The notes under the pieces are model-generated. The model was given only the letters and a program-made list of their open reading frames with translations. It did no database searches and was not told the DNA's origin. Made by a program: the position numbers and the translations under genes. DNA of 64,000 nt, from assembly GCF_001640805.2 (NCBI RefSeq), contig NC_066848.1, positions 22,488,159-22,552,158 on the forward strand, given 5' to 3'. Origin of the DNA: Lates calcarifer (taxonomy: Eukaryota; Chordata; Actinopteri; Centropomidae). Shown piece by piece: positions 60,901 to 64,000 of this stretch (position 1 is its first letter; every line of letters starts with the position of its first letter).

Positions 60901-62875
60901 TCTCACCCATGTTGAGAATGCCATTTTCTCTCAGTCATTTGAGGGGGATCTGCCAATATCCAGTTGTCAAATCAAAAGTGCTGAACACTTTTGCACCTGG
61001 GAGATGGTCAGGAGTATCTGTGGCAGTGGGTTTGAGGCTTTATTCATTACAGAGTTCAGCCCTCTGAAGTCCACATCTTTAGTGACCAGCACAACCAGTG
61101 CTGCCCAGGGCTGTATGGCTCTTCAATGATACCATGCTCCAGCAGGTTTACTTCAGACTACATTACAGCTTGCTTGGCTGCTGAAACATCTTAATGGTGC
61201 ATCTTCACAGGGGCTACATTATCTGTGTTTATATTGTGATGTACAAGATGTGTGTGATCATAATCAAAAGGATGAGCACTTGACTGTGACAGCGATTAAT
61301 CATATTGTTTAATAATGCTGAATACACAGTTATATATAGTATTTATAAAAGTTTAGCTTACTTCTAACCACAGAAAAAAATCTAATCCTGCCATAAAACG
61401 TCAGGTGCTAATGGTGGCCACCACTGTGTAACATTCTGTAAATGATGTCAGTCATATGCAAGAACCATGCATTCAAATTTTCTTCGCTGTTTTGGATAAT
61501 GCAAAAAGACACCTACCAATGTCACAAGTAGCATCAAGTAGTACAGCGTACTGAAACCACCCAGAACACATTAATTTACAGTCCTCAGGGGATGTAAAAA
61601 AAATCTGTGATGTTATGTGCTAGAATATTCAGAAACATGAAAAATCAATATACATGCCACATTAAAGAGTTTTCACATTTAATGTTAGTTACACATAAAT
61701 CAATGACAAAATAGATTCCACTTCCATTTCCTGTCCTGACAGTGGAGCTGACCTGAGAGCAGAGCCTGTACTAGAACTGACTGCACAGTGGAGCCAGATT
61801 GTATAGTGTGTGTGGTAGTGATAGACCGATATGGTTTTTTCAGGGCCGATACCGATACCGATTATTAGTAGTCAAGGAGGCCGATAACCAATATTTGAAG
61901 CCAATATTCATTTGCAGTAAAAGTGAAAATATTGGCGTCAAAATTTTGAATAATACAAACTCCAACCTTTAAGCATATGTTTATTAAACAGCTTTTCAGA
62001 TTTGCAACATGTTAAAAAAAAAATTATCTTAGACAATAGACATCTTTGTTTTAAAATTCAAACAAAAAGTGCAGGAAGCTCTCAGGCTCAGGGGCATGTC
62101 TTATAAAGCTCCCTAAAGTTTTCTACAGTAAGTAAGTAAGTTAGTTTTCCAAAATTTCAATATAACTGAAATGTTATTTTATATTTGACTTATCTTTGTT
62201 TTAAGTTCAAACTAAAACAAAAAGTGCAGGGAGTTCCCAGGGTCAGCAGCATCTCTTATAAATTTAACTGAAATTTTAAATAAATAAATAGCTTCCTGAA
62301 GTTGTATAAAGTAAATAAAACAAAGTTAAATAAAATTTGCACAGAAATGTGAGTCTCAAATCAATTAGTAGTCCCAATTGAGCAGCACCAGATTGTGGTG
62401 CAAAAAGCAGAGTTGTTCAGTGTGTGTGAGCACTGTGCATGCACAGCTTTCACTGCTGATTGGCTGTTGCCGTGGCTCTGTGGTGTAACCAATCAGATGA
62501 TGCTGTGGGCGGGACAATGCTGGAGACAGAGTAGTGACTGCAGACAGAGAGGCATGGCTGCATCAGAGCCAAAATAACTGAGTTTTAAATTGATCTCTTA
62601 TTGGCCGTCGGATTTTTAAAAAAACAGCCGATGCCGATATGTGCCAAAATGCCAAATATCGATATCAATAATCGGTCTATCCCTAGTGTGTGGGTTAATT
62701 AGGCAACCAACAATTACTTTTATGGTGTTAAAACTATTGGGGGCATGATGTGGTTTCTATTTGGATTTAAAAAAAAAAAAAAAAGTGGAATTTTGATTTG
62801 TGTTGTAGGTGGTTCCGGGGTTTCAACTGGGAAGGTTTGAGGTGCCACAAGCTGCTGTCTCCACTTAAGAGAGAG
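7482..62875 (+). CDS. prkg2: cGMP-dependent protein kinase, type II-like (17 visible exons, both ends missing)
   Basis: Ser/Thr kinase activated by cGMP. The spliced exons give about 697 residues, against about 760 for vertebrate PRKG2. Order of parts: N-terminal coiled coil, pseudosubstrate with GVSAEP, cGMP site A, cGMP site B, AGC kinase domain with [22 protein letters not shown] and a [14 protein letters not shown] activation loop, then the start of the AGC tail. The DKLQD end of the coiled coil, VTQSTEG in site B and DDLIRRLC in the kinase resemble PRKG2 more than PRKG1. A fish PRKG3 paralogue remains possible. Introns follow GT/AG and phases agree at every junction except after 42541, where one extra base breaks the frame. 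The exon with the start codon is not visible (PRKG2 proteins begin with a myristoylated MGNG). The final exon with the GWDxDF-type end is beyond the window. Family function is known; activity of this copy is inferred. Confidence 0.93.
8330..8600 (+). repeat. Unclassified interspersed repeat, copy A
   Basis: Shares long stretches with 57990-58300 in the same orientation, such as gtgaggggcag-ggttttc, aatatgggtacattga versus aacatgggtacattga, and tgcagcagttcagt followed by ggcagtgt-tccca. No coding capacity or recognised ends seen. A DNA-element remnant is possible. Confidence 0.6.
8850..9420 (+). pseudogene. Tc1/mariner-superfamily (IS630-like) transposase relic
   Basis: Plus-strand remnant with recognisable motifs: caggttggtttgagtatttc, tccagcagaataatgctcca (a decayed QQDNAP-type second catalytic motif) and [15 protein letters not shown] near 9210-9255 (the third motif region). 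Several stops break it. Related to the copy at 45440-46200. Confidence 0.75.
11542..11610 (+). mobile_element. Possible left terminus of an EnSpm-like element
   Basis: CACTGTAAATAAGTTATG at 11542 begins with CACTG, the terminal bases of many fish EnSpm/CMC elements. It is followed by repeated AAGTTA/TTAACTT words, like the subterminal repeats of that group. It lies 1.9 kb upstream of the EnSpm-like gene relic. A matching right end was not found, so this is tentative. Confidence 0.45.
13419..15601 (+). pseudogene. EnSpm-like / SAMD3-like multicopy gene relic, 5' part
   Basis: A broken plus-strand gene. In order: C2H2-like zinc-finger segments ([20 protein letters not shown] at 13449, then a [13 protein letters not shown] finger near 13750), a Tnp2-like core ([20 protein letters not shown] at about 14478, [19 protein letters not shown] at about 14936) and a charged segment ending [16 protein letters not shown] at 15594 with a donor gtaacc. 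Several stops and frame changes interrupt it. I recognise it as a fish multicopy family often annotated as uncharacterised or SAMD3-like. The D-x-NP-x-G pattern resembles CACTA/EnSpm Tnp2 transposases, but that link is inference. The gene continues at 19546 beyond an L2 insertion. Confidence 0.7.
15641..19430 (-). mobile_element. Degenerate L2-clade LINE, second copy
   Basis: Same family and orientation as the element at 1802-6823. The 3' end with its AATTG-type tail is at 15641 and ORF2 pieces are split by stops and frameshifts (16383-16709, 16576-17130, 17428-17799, 18198-18533, 18665-18901, 18955-19218). A short ORF1 piece remains at 19345-19430, joined after an internal replacement at about 19290-19345. 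The YADD region is lost. It sits in an intron of the EnSpm-like gene relic at 13419-20456. Confidence 0.9.
19546..20456 (+). pseudogene. EnSpm-like / SAMD3-like gene relic, 3' part
   Basis: Continuation of the relic at 13419-15601 after the L2 insertion. One exon-like stretch (19546-19716) codes [19 protein letters not shown] and a second (from about 20239, after tcttttag) codes [20 protein letters not shown] and then [20 protein letters not shown] in a shifted frame. The last motif is the C-terminal signature of the SAMD3-like fish family and is also seen on the minus strand at 22569-22871. Confidence 0.7.
20700..22100. repeat. AT-rich tract with recurring AACTCA/TGAGTT words
   Basis: No ORF of note. 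Words such as aactca, gagttt, aacttgt and aagttg recur on both strands, densest at 21300-21360, 21560-21640 and 21700-21790 (ttcaactcaaac, tttactaactcaaacc, attgagttatgttaactt). They resemble the subterminal repeats of fish EnSpm elements. The tract separates the two tail-to-tail gene relics. Confidence 0.5.
22569..24406 (-). pseudogene. Second SAMD3-like / EnSpm-like gene relic, opposite strand
   Basis: Minus-strand spliced gene of the same family. The zinc-finger exon (24406 downward: [33 protein letters not shown]) has frameshifts near 24115 and 24045. A segment at 23523-23780 codes [12 protein letters not shown] and [18 protein letters not shown] with a frameshift between them. Three final exons are intact and in phase: 23275-23365 ([20 protein letters not shown]), 23089-23183 ([18 protein letters not shown]) and 22569-22871 ([20 protein letters not shown], stop at 22569). 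The Tnp2-like core seen in the other relic is missing. The intron after the WPALFYEAQ segment is at the same place as after WPAFFNERQ on the other strand, so both derive from a spliced gene and not from a retrocopy. Confidence 0.72.
25028..25060. repeat. (GAGT)n tetranucleotide repeat
   Basis: Eight imperfect GAGT units, upstream (minus-strand sense) of the second SAMD3-like relic. Confidence 0.9.
25499..25622 (+). repeat. L2 3'-end fragment, opposite orientation
   Basis: Plus-strand copy of the last 120 bases of the L2 family, ending gctatataaataaaattgaa and its tail. It lies 270 bases from the tail of the minus-strand L2 copy at 25893, so the two 3' tails face each other across a Tc1-like relic. 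Confidence 0.85.
25673..25885 (-). repeat. IS630/Tc1-like DNA transposon relic
   Basis: Contains agtgctctggcagggccaca, cacaaggacattcccagagt, tcattatccttttggaaggt and aggatatctctgtatttttc, which match a common fish DNA-transposon repeat read on the reverse strand. The same repeat class appears at the right edge (63880-64000). Too short and decayed for a protein call. Confidence 0.55.
25893..28793 (-). mobile_element. 5'-truncated L2-clade LINE, third copy
   Basis: Minus-strand L2 copy with its 3' tail at 25893 and a 5' truncation at 28793 inside the endonuclease region. ORF2 fragments are at 26637-27074, 27205-27618 (YADD kept) and 27705-28490. It shares specific changes with the copy at 15641-19430 and not with the one at 1802, for example the shortened [10 protein letters not shown], so these two have a common source. 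Confidence 0.9.
28795..30375 (-). pseudogene. Non-LTR retrotransposon reverse transcriptase relic
   Basis: Minus-strand RT remnant. [15 protein letters not shown] is read from about 29318 downward and a [14 protein letters not shown] segment near 28960. The frame is repeatedly broken. The text at 30115-30370 (cactcaacaatatccctagt and following) belongs to the same LINE. Another LINE tail is inserted at 29466-29790. I cannot fix the clade. Confidence 0.7.
29466..29790 (-). mobile_element. LINE 3' tail inserted in an older LINE relic
   Basis: Begins with (AGAATC)n at 29470-29494 and actttattaccaagtaagtt, the reverse complement of a common fish non-LTR 3' end with a TGATTC tail. The right side has two tandem copies of gtgcgttaatgtaacg near 29690 and 29710. 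Confidence 0.65.
31108..31410 (+). repeat. Common teleost interspersed repeat, old copy
   Basis: Contains cccacagtccaaagacatgc, aggtgtgaatgtgaatgat and taatgtcagctgggattggc, the same repeat as at 49310-51300. It appears in many fish genomes; I cannot name its class with confidence. Confidence 0.6.
31985..32235 (+). repeat. tRNA-derived SINE, body and 3' end
   Basis: Starts with a B-box-like gcagttcgatccccagctcc, then gccaaagtatccatgggcaa, gatactgaaccctg, gtgaatgtgacctgtagtgt and aaaagcgctatataagtgca, the usual body and LINE-like tail of a common fish SINE. The A-box half is not clear. Confidence 0.7.
32805..32878 (+). repeat. LINE 3' tail just upstream of a kinase exon
   Basis: ttgtgatacagggctatata, aataaaactga and then (TTGAC)n is a fish non-LTR 3' end with its tandem tail. 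It ends about 40 bases before the exon acceptor at 32916. Confidence 0.75.
32917..33083 (+). CDS. prkg2: prkg exon: start of cGMP site A
   Basis: 167 bases, acceptor tccatcccag, donor gtcagc. It codes [19 protein letters not shown] and then the beta-barrel start [15 protein letters not shown] of the first cyclic-nucleotide-binding domain. It is separated from the previous exon by 25 kb of intron made mostly of transposable elements. A LINE 3' tail ends only about 40 bases upstream of its acceptor. Confidence 0.92.
33720..33833 (+). CDS. prkg2: prkg exon: cGMP site A phosphate-binding cassette
   Basis: 114 bases, acceptor ttactacag, donor gtgagt. It codes [19 protein letters not shown] followed by [17 protein letters not shown], the phosphate-binding cassette of the first nucleotide site. 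The Glu that contacts ribose, the Arg and the cGMP-selective Thr of the RTA motif are all present. Confidence 0.94.
33904..34515. mobile_element. piggyBac-like MITE flanked by TTAA
   Basis: A 612-bp non-coding element. TTAA lies at 33900-33903 and 34516-34519. The inner ends are CCCTCAGGCATCAG on the left and, reverse complemented, CCCTCATGCATCAT on the right. TTAA target duplication and CCC/GGG ends are hallmarks of piggyBac-type elements. Sub-terminal words gtccactt/aagtggac and a palindrome atggacaaaaatgtccat (34483-34500) repeat inside. Confidence 0.75.
35954..38055 (+). mobile_element. Rex1/CR1-like LINE inserted in the Tc1 element
   Basis: Plus-strand LINE. End of the endonuclease near 36110-36240 ([17 protein letters not shown]), spacer 36201-36689 ([31 protein letters not shown]), RT pieces 36861-37253 ([58 protein letters not shown]), a frame-shifted KFAV-like stretch near 37290, and a 3' end tgacaataaagaattcttga at about 38040. 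Much of the RT after FNTVI is deleted at a perfect hairpin (37177-37218). Confidence 0.8.
37111..37218. repeat. Two perfect hairpins in the LINE RT region
   Basis: First: agcatcctaaca (37111-37122), loop ctta, then its exact complement to 37138; this still reads HPNTYVRML in frame. Second: a 19-base arm aacctggtactgaagttac (37177-37195), loop gcag, and its exact complement (37200-37218). The second lies exactly where the RT sequence is interrupted. Confidence 0.85.
38599..42200 (+). pseudogene. mariner transposase gene split by a LINE
   Basis: Begins with cgagggtaggctgaaaagtt, a mariner-type terminal repeat, directly abutting the Tc1 end. N-terminal part 38788-39024: [47 protein letters not shown]-terminal part 41365-42150: [44 protein letters not shown] (first catalytic Asp), HQNNAPAH (the second catalytic Asp is Asn) and [11 protein letters not shown] (third Asp). 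It has stop codons at about 41431, 41714 and 41801. The right terminal repeat was not found. Inactive. Confidence 0.85.
39025..41364 (-). mobile_element. Rex1/CR1-like LINE inserted in the mariner element
   Basis: Minus-strand LINE whose 3' tail (aatagaataggaataggctt) is at 39025. RT is at 39502-40436 ([34 protein letters not shown] with catalytic [24 protein letters not shown]), spacer at 40490-40747 ([15 protein letters not shown]) and endonuclease end at 40978-41364 ([32 protein letters not shown]). Frames are broken. A (CA)n repeat sits near 39270. Same family as the plus-strand copy at 35954-38055. Confidence 0.85.
42435..42541 (+). CDS. prkg2: prkg exon: end of cGMP site A, with a one-base frameshift
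   Basis: 107 bases, acceptor ctctttcag, donor gtacat. It codes [25 protein letters not shown] in the expected frame, the C-helix of site A. After this the frame that matches the family (FLRS, joined to VSLL of the next exon) is one base off, around 42523-42531 (cactttcagcttt). Phases of the flanking exons predict a length of 3n+1 (106) rather than 107. The extra base could be real, or an assembly indel in a short T run. A GC donor at 42538 would restore the frame at the cost of one residue. Confidence 0.88.
42690..42757 (+). repeat. LINE 3' tail with (TTATC)n
   Basis: tttacccattgtgggactaa, taaaagattatcttatctta: the end of a fish non-LTR element with its pentamer tail, 150 bases downstream of the frameshifted kinase exon. 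Confidence 0.65.
43527..43590 (+). CDS. prkg2: prkg exon: linker between cGMP sites
   Basis: 64 bases, acceptor tctgtaag, donor gtgagt. It codes [21 protein letters not shown], the helix leading into the second nucleotide-binding domain. The first base completes a codon begun in the previous exon (AG+T, Ser), which fits the family but not the frame left by the 107-base exon upstream. Confidence 0.9.
43725..43802 (+). CDS. prkg2: prkg exon: start of cGMP site B
   Basis: 78 bases (26 codons, phase 0 at both ends), acceptor ctttgcag, donor gtgaga. It codes [20 protein letters not shown] and AKGE, the first strands of the second cyclic-nucleotide-binding barrel. Confidence 0.94.
43991..44850 (-). 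mobile_element. Rex1/CR1-like LINE 3' fragment, third copy
   Basis: 3' tail tagaatagaatagaataggc at 43992, then RT C-terminal text 44395-44781 ([37 protein letters not shown]) and [20 protein letters not shown] up to about 44840. A (GT)n run at 44298-44352 lies at the same place as in the 39025 copy. Confidence 0.85.
44298..44352. repeat. (GT)n microsatellite within a LINE
   Basis: About 25 GT units with one TATG interruption, inside the LINE 3' region at 43991-44850. Confidence 0.95.
45440..46200 (+). pseudogene. Tc1/mariner-superfamily (IS630-like) relic, second copy
   Basis: Contains ttccagcaggataatgctcc (QQDNAP motif), ccagtcaccagatctgaatc (SPDLN) and gatgtggtagaacaggagat (DVVEQEI), then the decayed C-terminus. 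Same repeat family as 8850-9420, same orientation. No intact frame. Confidence 0.75.
46648..46742 (+). CDS. prkg2: prkg exon: cGMP site B core
   Basis: 95 bases, acceptor tatttgtag, donor gtacaa. It codes VIVTQSTEG, then [15 protein letters not shown], the first half of the second phosphate-binding cassette. VTQSTEG is a PRKG2-like sequence. The exon ends two bases into a Ser codon. Confidence 0.94.
48444..48512 (+). CDS. prkg2: prkg exon: cGMP site B second half
   Basis: 69 bases, acceptor gtttacag, donor gtgagt. It codes [22 protein letters not shown]. The Arg of DVRSANI binds the cyclic phosphate and completes the [16 protein letters not shown] cassette started in the previous exon. Confidence 0.93.
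48860..48975 (-). repeat. L2 ORF2 C-terminal fragment
   Basis: gatgaaagttttaagcctaa and gtgtctgcctcctgaactaa match the end of ORF2 in the L2 copies (compare 2600-2655). It lies in the intron after the second site-B exon. Confidence 0.65.
49466..51007 (+). mobile_element. Tc1-like transposon with both inverted repeats
   Basis: Terminal inverted repeats CAGTGGTGGAAAAAAGTTTT at 49468 and its complement ending at 51005 match over 29 bases with one difference, flanked by TA on both sides. 1.54 kb, a normal length for a Tc1 element. It carries the transposase remnant at 49727-50720. Confidence 0.92.
49727..50720 (+). pseudogene. Tc1 transposase, frameshifted and lacking its third motif
   Basis: Open from 49727 to a stop at 50488. 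Helix-turn-helix part: [39 protein letters not shown]. Catalytic part: [20 protein letters not shown] (first Asp), [16 protein letters not shown]. After a frame change the second motif [20 protein letters not shown] follows at about 50500-50560. The SPDLNPIENLW-type third motif is deleted and only a [11 protein letters not shown] tail remains. It cannot be an active transposase. Confidence 0.85.
51432..51530 (+). CDS. prkg2: prkg exon: site B C-helix and linker to kinase
   Basis: 99 bases, acceptor catctacag, donor gtgagt. It codes [19 protein letters not shown] and [12 protein letters not shown], the capping helix of site B and the start of the charged linker to the kinase domain. Confidence 0.92.
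51708..51855 (+). CDS. prkg2: prkg exon: linker and glycine loop of the kinase
   Basis: 148 bases, acceptor ctccatcag, donor gtgagc. It codes a Ser/Glu-rich linker and then [20 protein letters not shown]. The GxGxxG nucleotide-binding loop is intact. Confidence 0.94.
52188..52898. mobile_element. Non-autonomous hAT-like element with 8-bp target duplication
   Basis: Begins cagggccggtttttgctatg, ends tagccaggaccgcctctg, with CACACACC at both 52180-52187 and 52899-52906. Eight-base target duplications and CAGGG-type ends fit hAT elements. 711 bp, no transposase ORF. The inverted repeats are imperfect beyond the first bases. The duplication lies in CA-rich DNA, so a chance match is possible. Confidence 0.75.
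53880..54016 (+). CDS. prkg2: prkg exon: catalytic Lys and alpha-C Glu
   Basis: 137 bases, acceptor tttctcag, donor gtgtgg. It codes [20 protein letters not shown] and [16 protein letters not shown]. The ATP-anchoring Lys lies in FALK and its salt-bridge partner Glu in YSEKNIL. DTRQQEH is a signature of cGMP-dependent kinases. Confidence 0.95.
54909..54983. repeat. (CA)n(TA)n microsatellite
   Basis: About 14 CA units run straight into about 20 TA units, in the intron before the hinge exon. Likely length-variable. Confidence 0.95.
55172..55261 (+). CDS. prkg2: prkg exon: kinase hinge
   Basis: 90 bases, acceptor tgtttcag, donor gtgagt. It codes [20 protein letters not shown] and LWTLLRD, the hinge and helix D of the kinase domain. 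Its LGGELW motif is typical of PRKG. Confidence 0.95.
55320..55562 (+). repeat. tRNA-derived SINE, second copy
   Basis: Same body as 31985-32235: ctcctccagtccatgtgcct, cttgggcaagatactga, gggtgaatgtgacccatagt, ctctatataagtacagtaca. It lies in the intron after the kinase hinge exon. Confidence 0.7.
55935..56030 (-). repeat. SINE tRNA-like head, minus strand
   Basis: Reverse complement reads gtgggcttcagtggtgcacc, aagtagagcgg, ggttggcagttcagtcccag and gctcctcc: a tRNA-like head with A and B box remnants joined to the SINE start. It is a retroposon head and not a functional tRNA gene, since the B box is mutated and no tRNA 3' arm is seen. Confidence 0.55.
56205..56450 (-). repeat. L2 3' UTR fragment
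   Basis: tatagcaccaattcacaaca, tatctcaaggcactgtacat, caacaaatcccaccatgagc and cttttaagaggcagaaacct match the L2 3' UTR of the other copies. The tail and ORF2 are missing. Confidence 0.85.
56923..57064 (+). CDS. prkg2: prkg exon: catalytic loop
   Basis: 142 bases, acceptor tgccccag, donor gtaagt. It codes [20 protein letters not shown] and then [15 protein letters not shown], the catalytic loop with the proton-accepting Asp (YRD form), Lys and Asn. The stretch between this and the previous exon contains a SINE, an L2 fragment and a poly-A run. Confidence 0.95.
57147..57310 (+). CDS. prkg2: prkg exon: DFG motif and activation loop
   Basis: 164 bases after an intron of only 82 bases, acceptor ttcctcag, donor gtaagt. 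It codes [28 protein letters not shown] with the activation-loop Thr, and [13 protein letters not shown]. Mammalian PRKG1 and PRKG2 have Val before DFG; here it is Ala. Confidence 0.96.
57990..58300 (+). repeat. Unclassified interspersed repeat, copy B
   Basis: The partner of the repeat at 8330-8600. It lies in the intron between the activation-loop exon and the C-lobe exon of the kinase gene. Confidence 0.6.
58415..58537 (+). CDS. prkg2: prkg exon: kinase C-lobe
   Basis: 123 bases, acceptor ccttctag, donor gtacgg. It codes [20 protein letters not shown] and [11 protein letters not shown]-lobe helices of the kinase. The first base completes an Asn codon (TGN-PPF) begun in the exon before. 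Confidence 0.94.
58640..58866 (-). mobile_element. hAT-like end fragment, inverted relative to 61816-62685
   Basis: Reverse complement begins tagagatagaccaatatg and continues ttttttcagggccgatac, the left end of the element at 61816. It extends through the aaacatatgcttaaaggc word shared by both. Only this end is present. Confidence 0.8.
58888..59494. mobile_element. Internally deleted Tc1-like element
   Basis: Left end cagtgcattcagaaagtatt and right end ggggtctggaaatgaatgca-ctg form an imperfect inverted repeat. The left flank is TA; the right flank now reads CA. Inside are decayed transposase pieces (aggtctcacaggatggggaa, agctggccgcccagctaaac). About 600 bp, so most of the gene is gone. Confidence 0.78.
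59723..59785 (+). CDS. prkg2: prkg exon: kinase C-lobe end
   Basis: 63 bases, acceptor cctctcag, donor gtaagt. It codes [20 protein letters not shown], holding the conserved Arg of the ERLG motif that pairs with the APE Glu in this kinase class. Confidence 0.94.
60670..61215 (-). pseudogene. Ty3/Gypsy-like reverse transcriptase relic
   Basis: Minus-strand fragments of an LTR-retrotransposon [14 protein letters not shown] near 61135, [17 protein letters not shown] near 60970 and [20 protein letters not shown] near 60780. The catalytic YLDD is YLDE here, and stops interrupt the frame. No LTRs were recognised nearby. Confidence 0.75.
61816..62685. mobile_element. hAT-like MITE with 8-bp target duplication
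   Basis: Ends TAGTGATAGACCGAT on the left and, reverse complemented, TAGGGATAGACCGAT on the right, flanked by GTGTGTGG at 61808-61815 and 62686-62693. 870 bp, no transposase. The sub-terminal regions are rich in CCGATA/TATCGG words. It lies in the intron before the last visible kinase exon. Confidence 0.88.
62809..62875 (+). CDS. prkg2: prkg exon: start of AGC C-terminal tail
   Basis: 67 bases, acceptor tgttgtag, donor gtgatt. It codes [20 protein letters not shown] and ends in phase 0. The family needs one more coding exon of about 30 residues; none is seen between here and the right edge, so the gene runs off the window. Confidence 0.92.
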
Positions 62876-63274
62876 GTGATTCTCTTTTCTTTCCTTCTTT
62901 CCTAACAATGAACAAGCACAGACAGTCCCAACACATTTTGTAGACAAAATATGTCAGTTTAACAGAATTTACAAATTTATCACACTGTGTTCAACACATG
63001 GTGTTTTTATGCTCTGTGGCAGGCTGTTGAGGAAATGATCTGTGAATAAATTAAATGGAAAACCAGAGAATATTGAATGACAGATAAAATGCTGTTAATG
63101 TTAAAATGACAAAACATGTGTACATGTATAGTAATGGGTTGTTTACTATGAACTGGATGTTATTAATGAAGATAAATAAGCACAGAAAAGGTGTGAATCT
63201 TTCTTTGAACCAAATACATGTGGTTTCTCCATGAATTAACAATGATAAATATTTCTCTTACTTTTACATCAAGT

Positions 63275-63760
63275 GATGTAAGTCCTTTTATTTACGTAGC
63301 CCTAAATCACACAGAAGTTATCCGTCAGTCCCCACCATGAACAGCACTAGGTGACGGCAGACACGTTTAAATATAACAGTAGCTGCTGAGCAGGAGGGGT
63401 CATCACAGATCAGACTCTACATGTGAGATAGAAATACCTGCAGAAACAGAGAGAAGGACACAATCTGGACAATTATATGCTTCTATTCTTTTTAACTCTG
63501 GGGATAGACAGGAGCCCCGCTTGTGAGAGCACAGGATGTCAGAGATCAGATAGGTATGAAGGGGCAAACCCATTAAGGATTTTGTTTGACATTAGAAGCA
63601 CCTTAAAGTCTGATCTGACAAGGATAGGGAGCCAATGAAGGGGAGACACAGATTGATGTAATGTCAAATTTTCTGGATTTAGTTAAAATTCTAGATGCAG
63701 CATTCTGAACCATTTGAGGAATGTTAGTTCTTACACGTGGCATGCCTGAAAACAAAACGA
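63275..63760 (-). repeat. Divergent L2-clade LINE 3' relic
   Basis: ccttttatttacgtagccct, gttatccgtcagtccccacc, ccttaaagtctgatctgaca, gggagccaatgaaggggaga and ctagatgcagcattctgaac follow the order of the L2 3' UTR and ORF2 C-terminus, but with many changes. Confidence 0.75.
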
Positions 63761-63879
63761 TACAATTTTAATTAAGTCTGGAAGACACAAAGTTGTGAGT
63801 TTCAGCCTCATGCCCTGTTCAGAAAAGACACACAAAAAACTCACAATAACCTGGTTGCATAAATATAATAAATAAATAT

Positions 63880-64000
63880 AAACGCCCTTAAACTAATACT
63901 TTGTTGAAGCACCTTTTGCTTTATTACAGCACTTAGTCTTTTTGGGTAGGAGTCTATCAGCATGGTACAGCTTGACTTGGCAATATTTGCCCACTCTTTT
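63880..64000 (-). repeat. IS630/Tc1-like DNA transposon relic, cut by the window edge
   Basis: caccttttgctttattacag, tttttgggtaggagtctatc and ttggcaatatttgcccactc belong to a common fish DNA-transposon repeat read on its reverse strand. Confidence 0.55.

Overview
This is a piece of a vertebrate nuclear genome, almost certainly a teleost fish. It has spliced exons with GT/AG borders, introns of up to 25 kb, and many fish-type repeats: L2/Maui-like LINEs ending in a TTGAA tail, Tc1/mariner, hAT, EnSpm and piggyBac-like DNA elements, and a tRNA-headed SINE. No operons, CRISPR arrays or prokaryotic genes were seen.

The one host gene is a cGMP-dependent protein kinase on the + strand, spanning 7482-62875 in 17 visible exons. 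It is closest to the type II kinase (PRKG2); the fish paralogue prkg3 is not excluded. Exons run in order: coiled coil and pseudosubstrate (7482-7847), cGMP site A (32917-42541), cGMP site B (43527-51530), kinase domain (51708-59785) and the start of the C-terminal tail (62809-62875). The exon with the start codon was not found and the last coding exon lies beyond the right edge. All key kinase residues are present. The exon at 42435-42541 is one base too long and shifts the frame between the two cGMP sites.

Nearly everything else is mobile DNA. 1802-6823 is a nearly intact L2-clade LINE (- strand) with a 12-bp target duplication. The 25-kb first intron holds two relics of a spliced EnSpm-like or SAMD3-like multicopy family lying tail to tail (+, 11542-20460; -, 22569-24406), two more L2 copies (15641-19430 and 25893-28793) and another LINE relic (28795-30375). 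35224-42200 is a nested block: a Tc1 element split by one LINE, directly followed by a mariner element split by a LINE of the same family in the opposite orientation. Smaller elements with clear ends sit in later introns: a TTAA-flanked piggyBac-like MITE (33904-34515), a full Tc1 (49466-51007), two hAT-like elements with 8-bp target duplications (52188-52898, 61816-62685) and a Gypsy reverse transcriptase relic (60670-61215).

I found no convincing new biological system. The best leads are the kinase frameshift, the paired EnSpm-like gene relics with a conserved intron position, and the perfect hairpins inside a LINE at 37111-37218. Intron stretches not listed (1-430, 6836-7480, 9430-11540, 30380-31100, 31560-31980, 32240-32780, 34516-35220, 46750-48440, 62876-63270) show no feature I can support.
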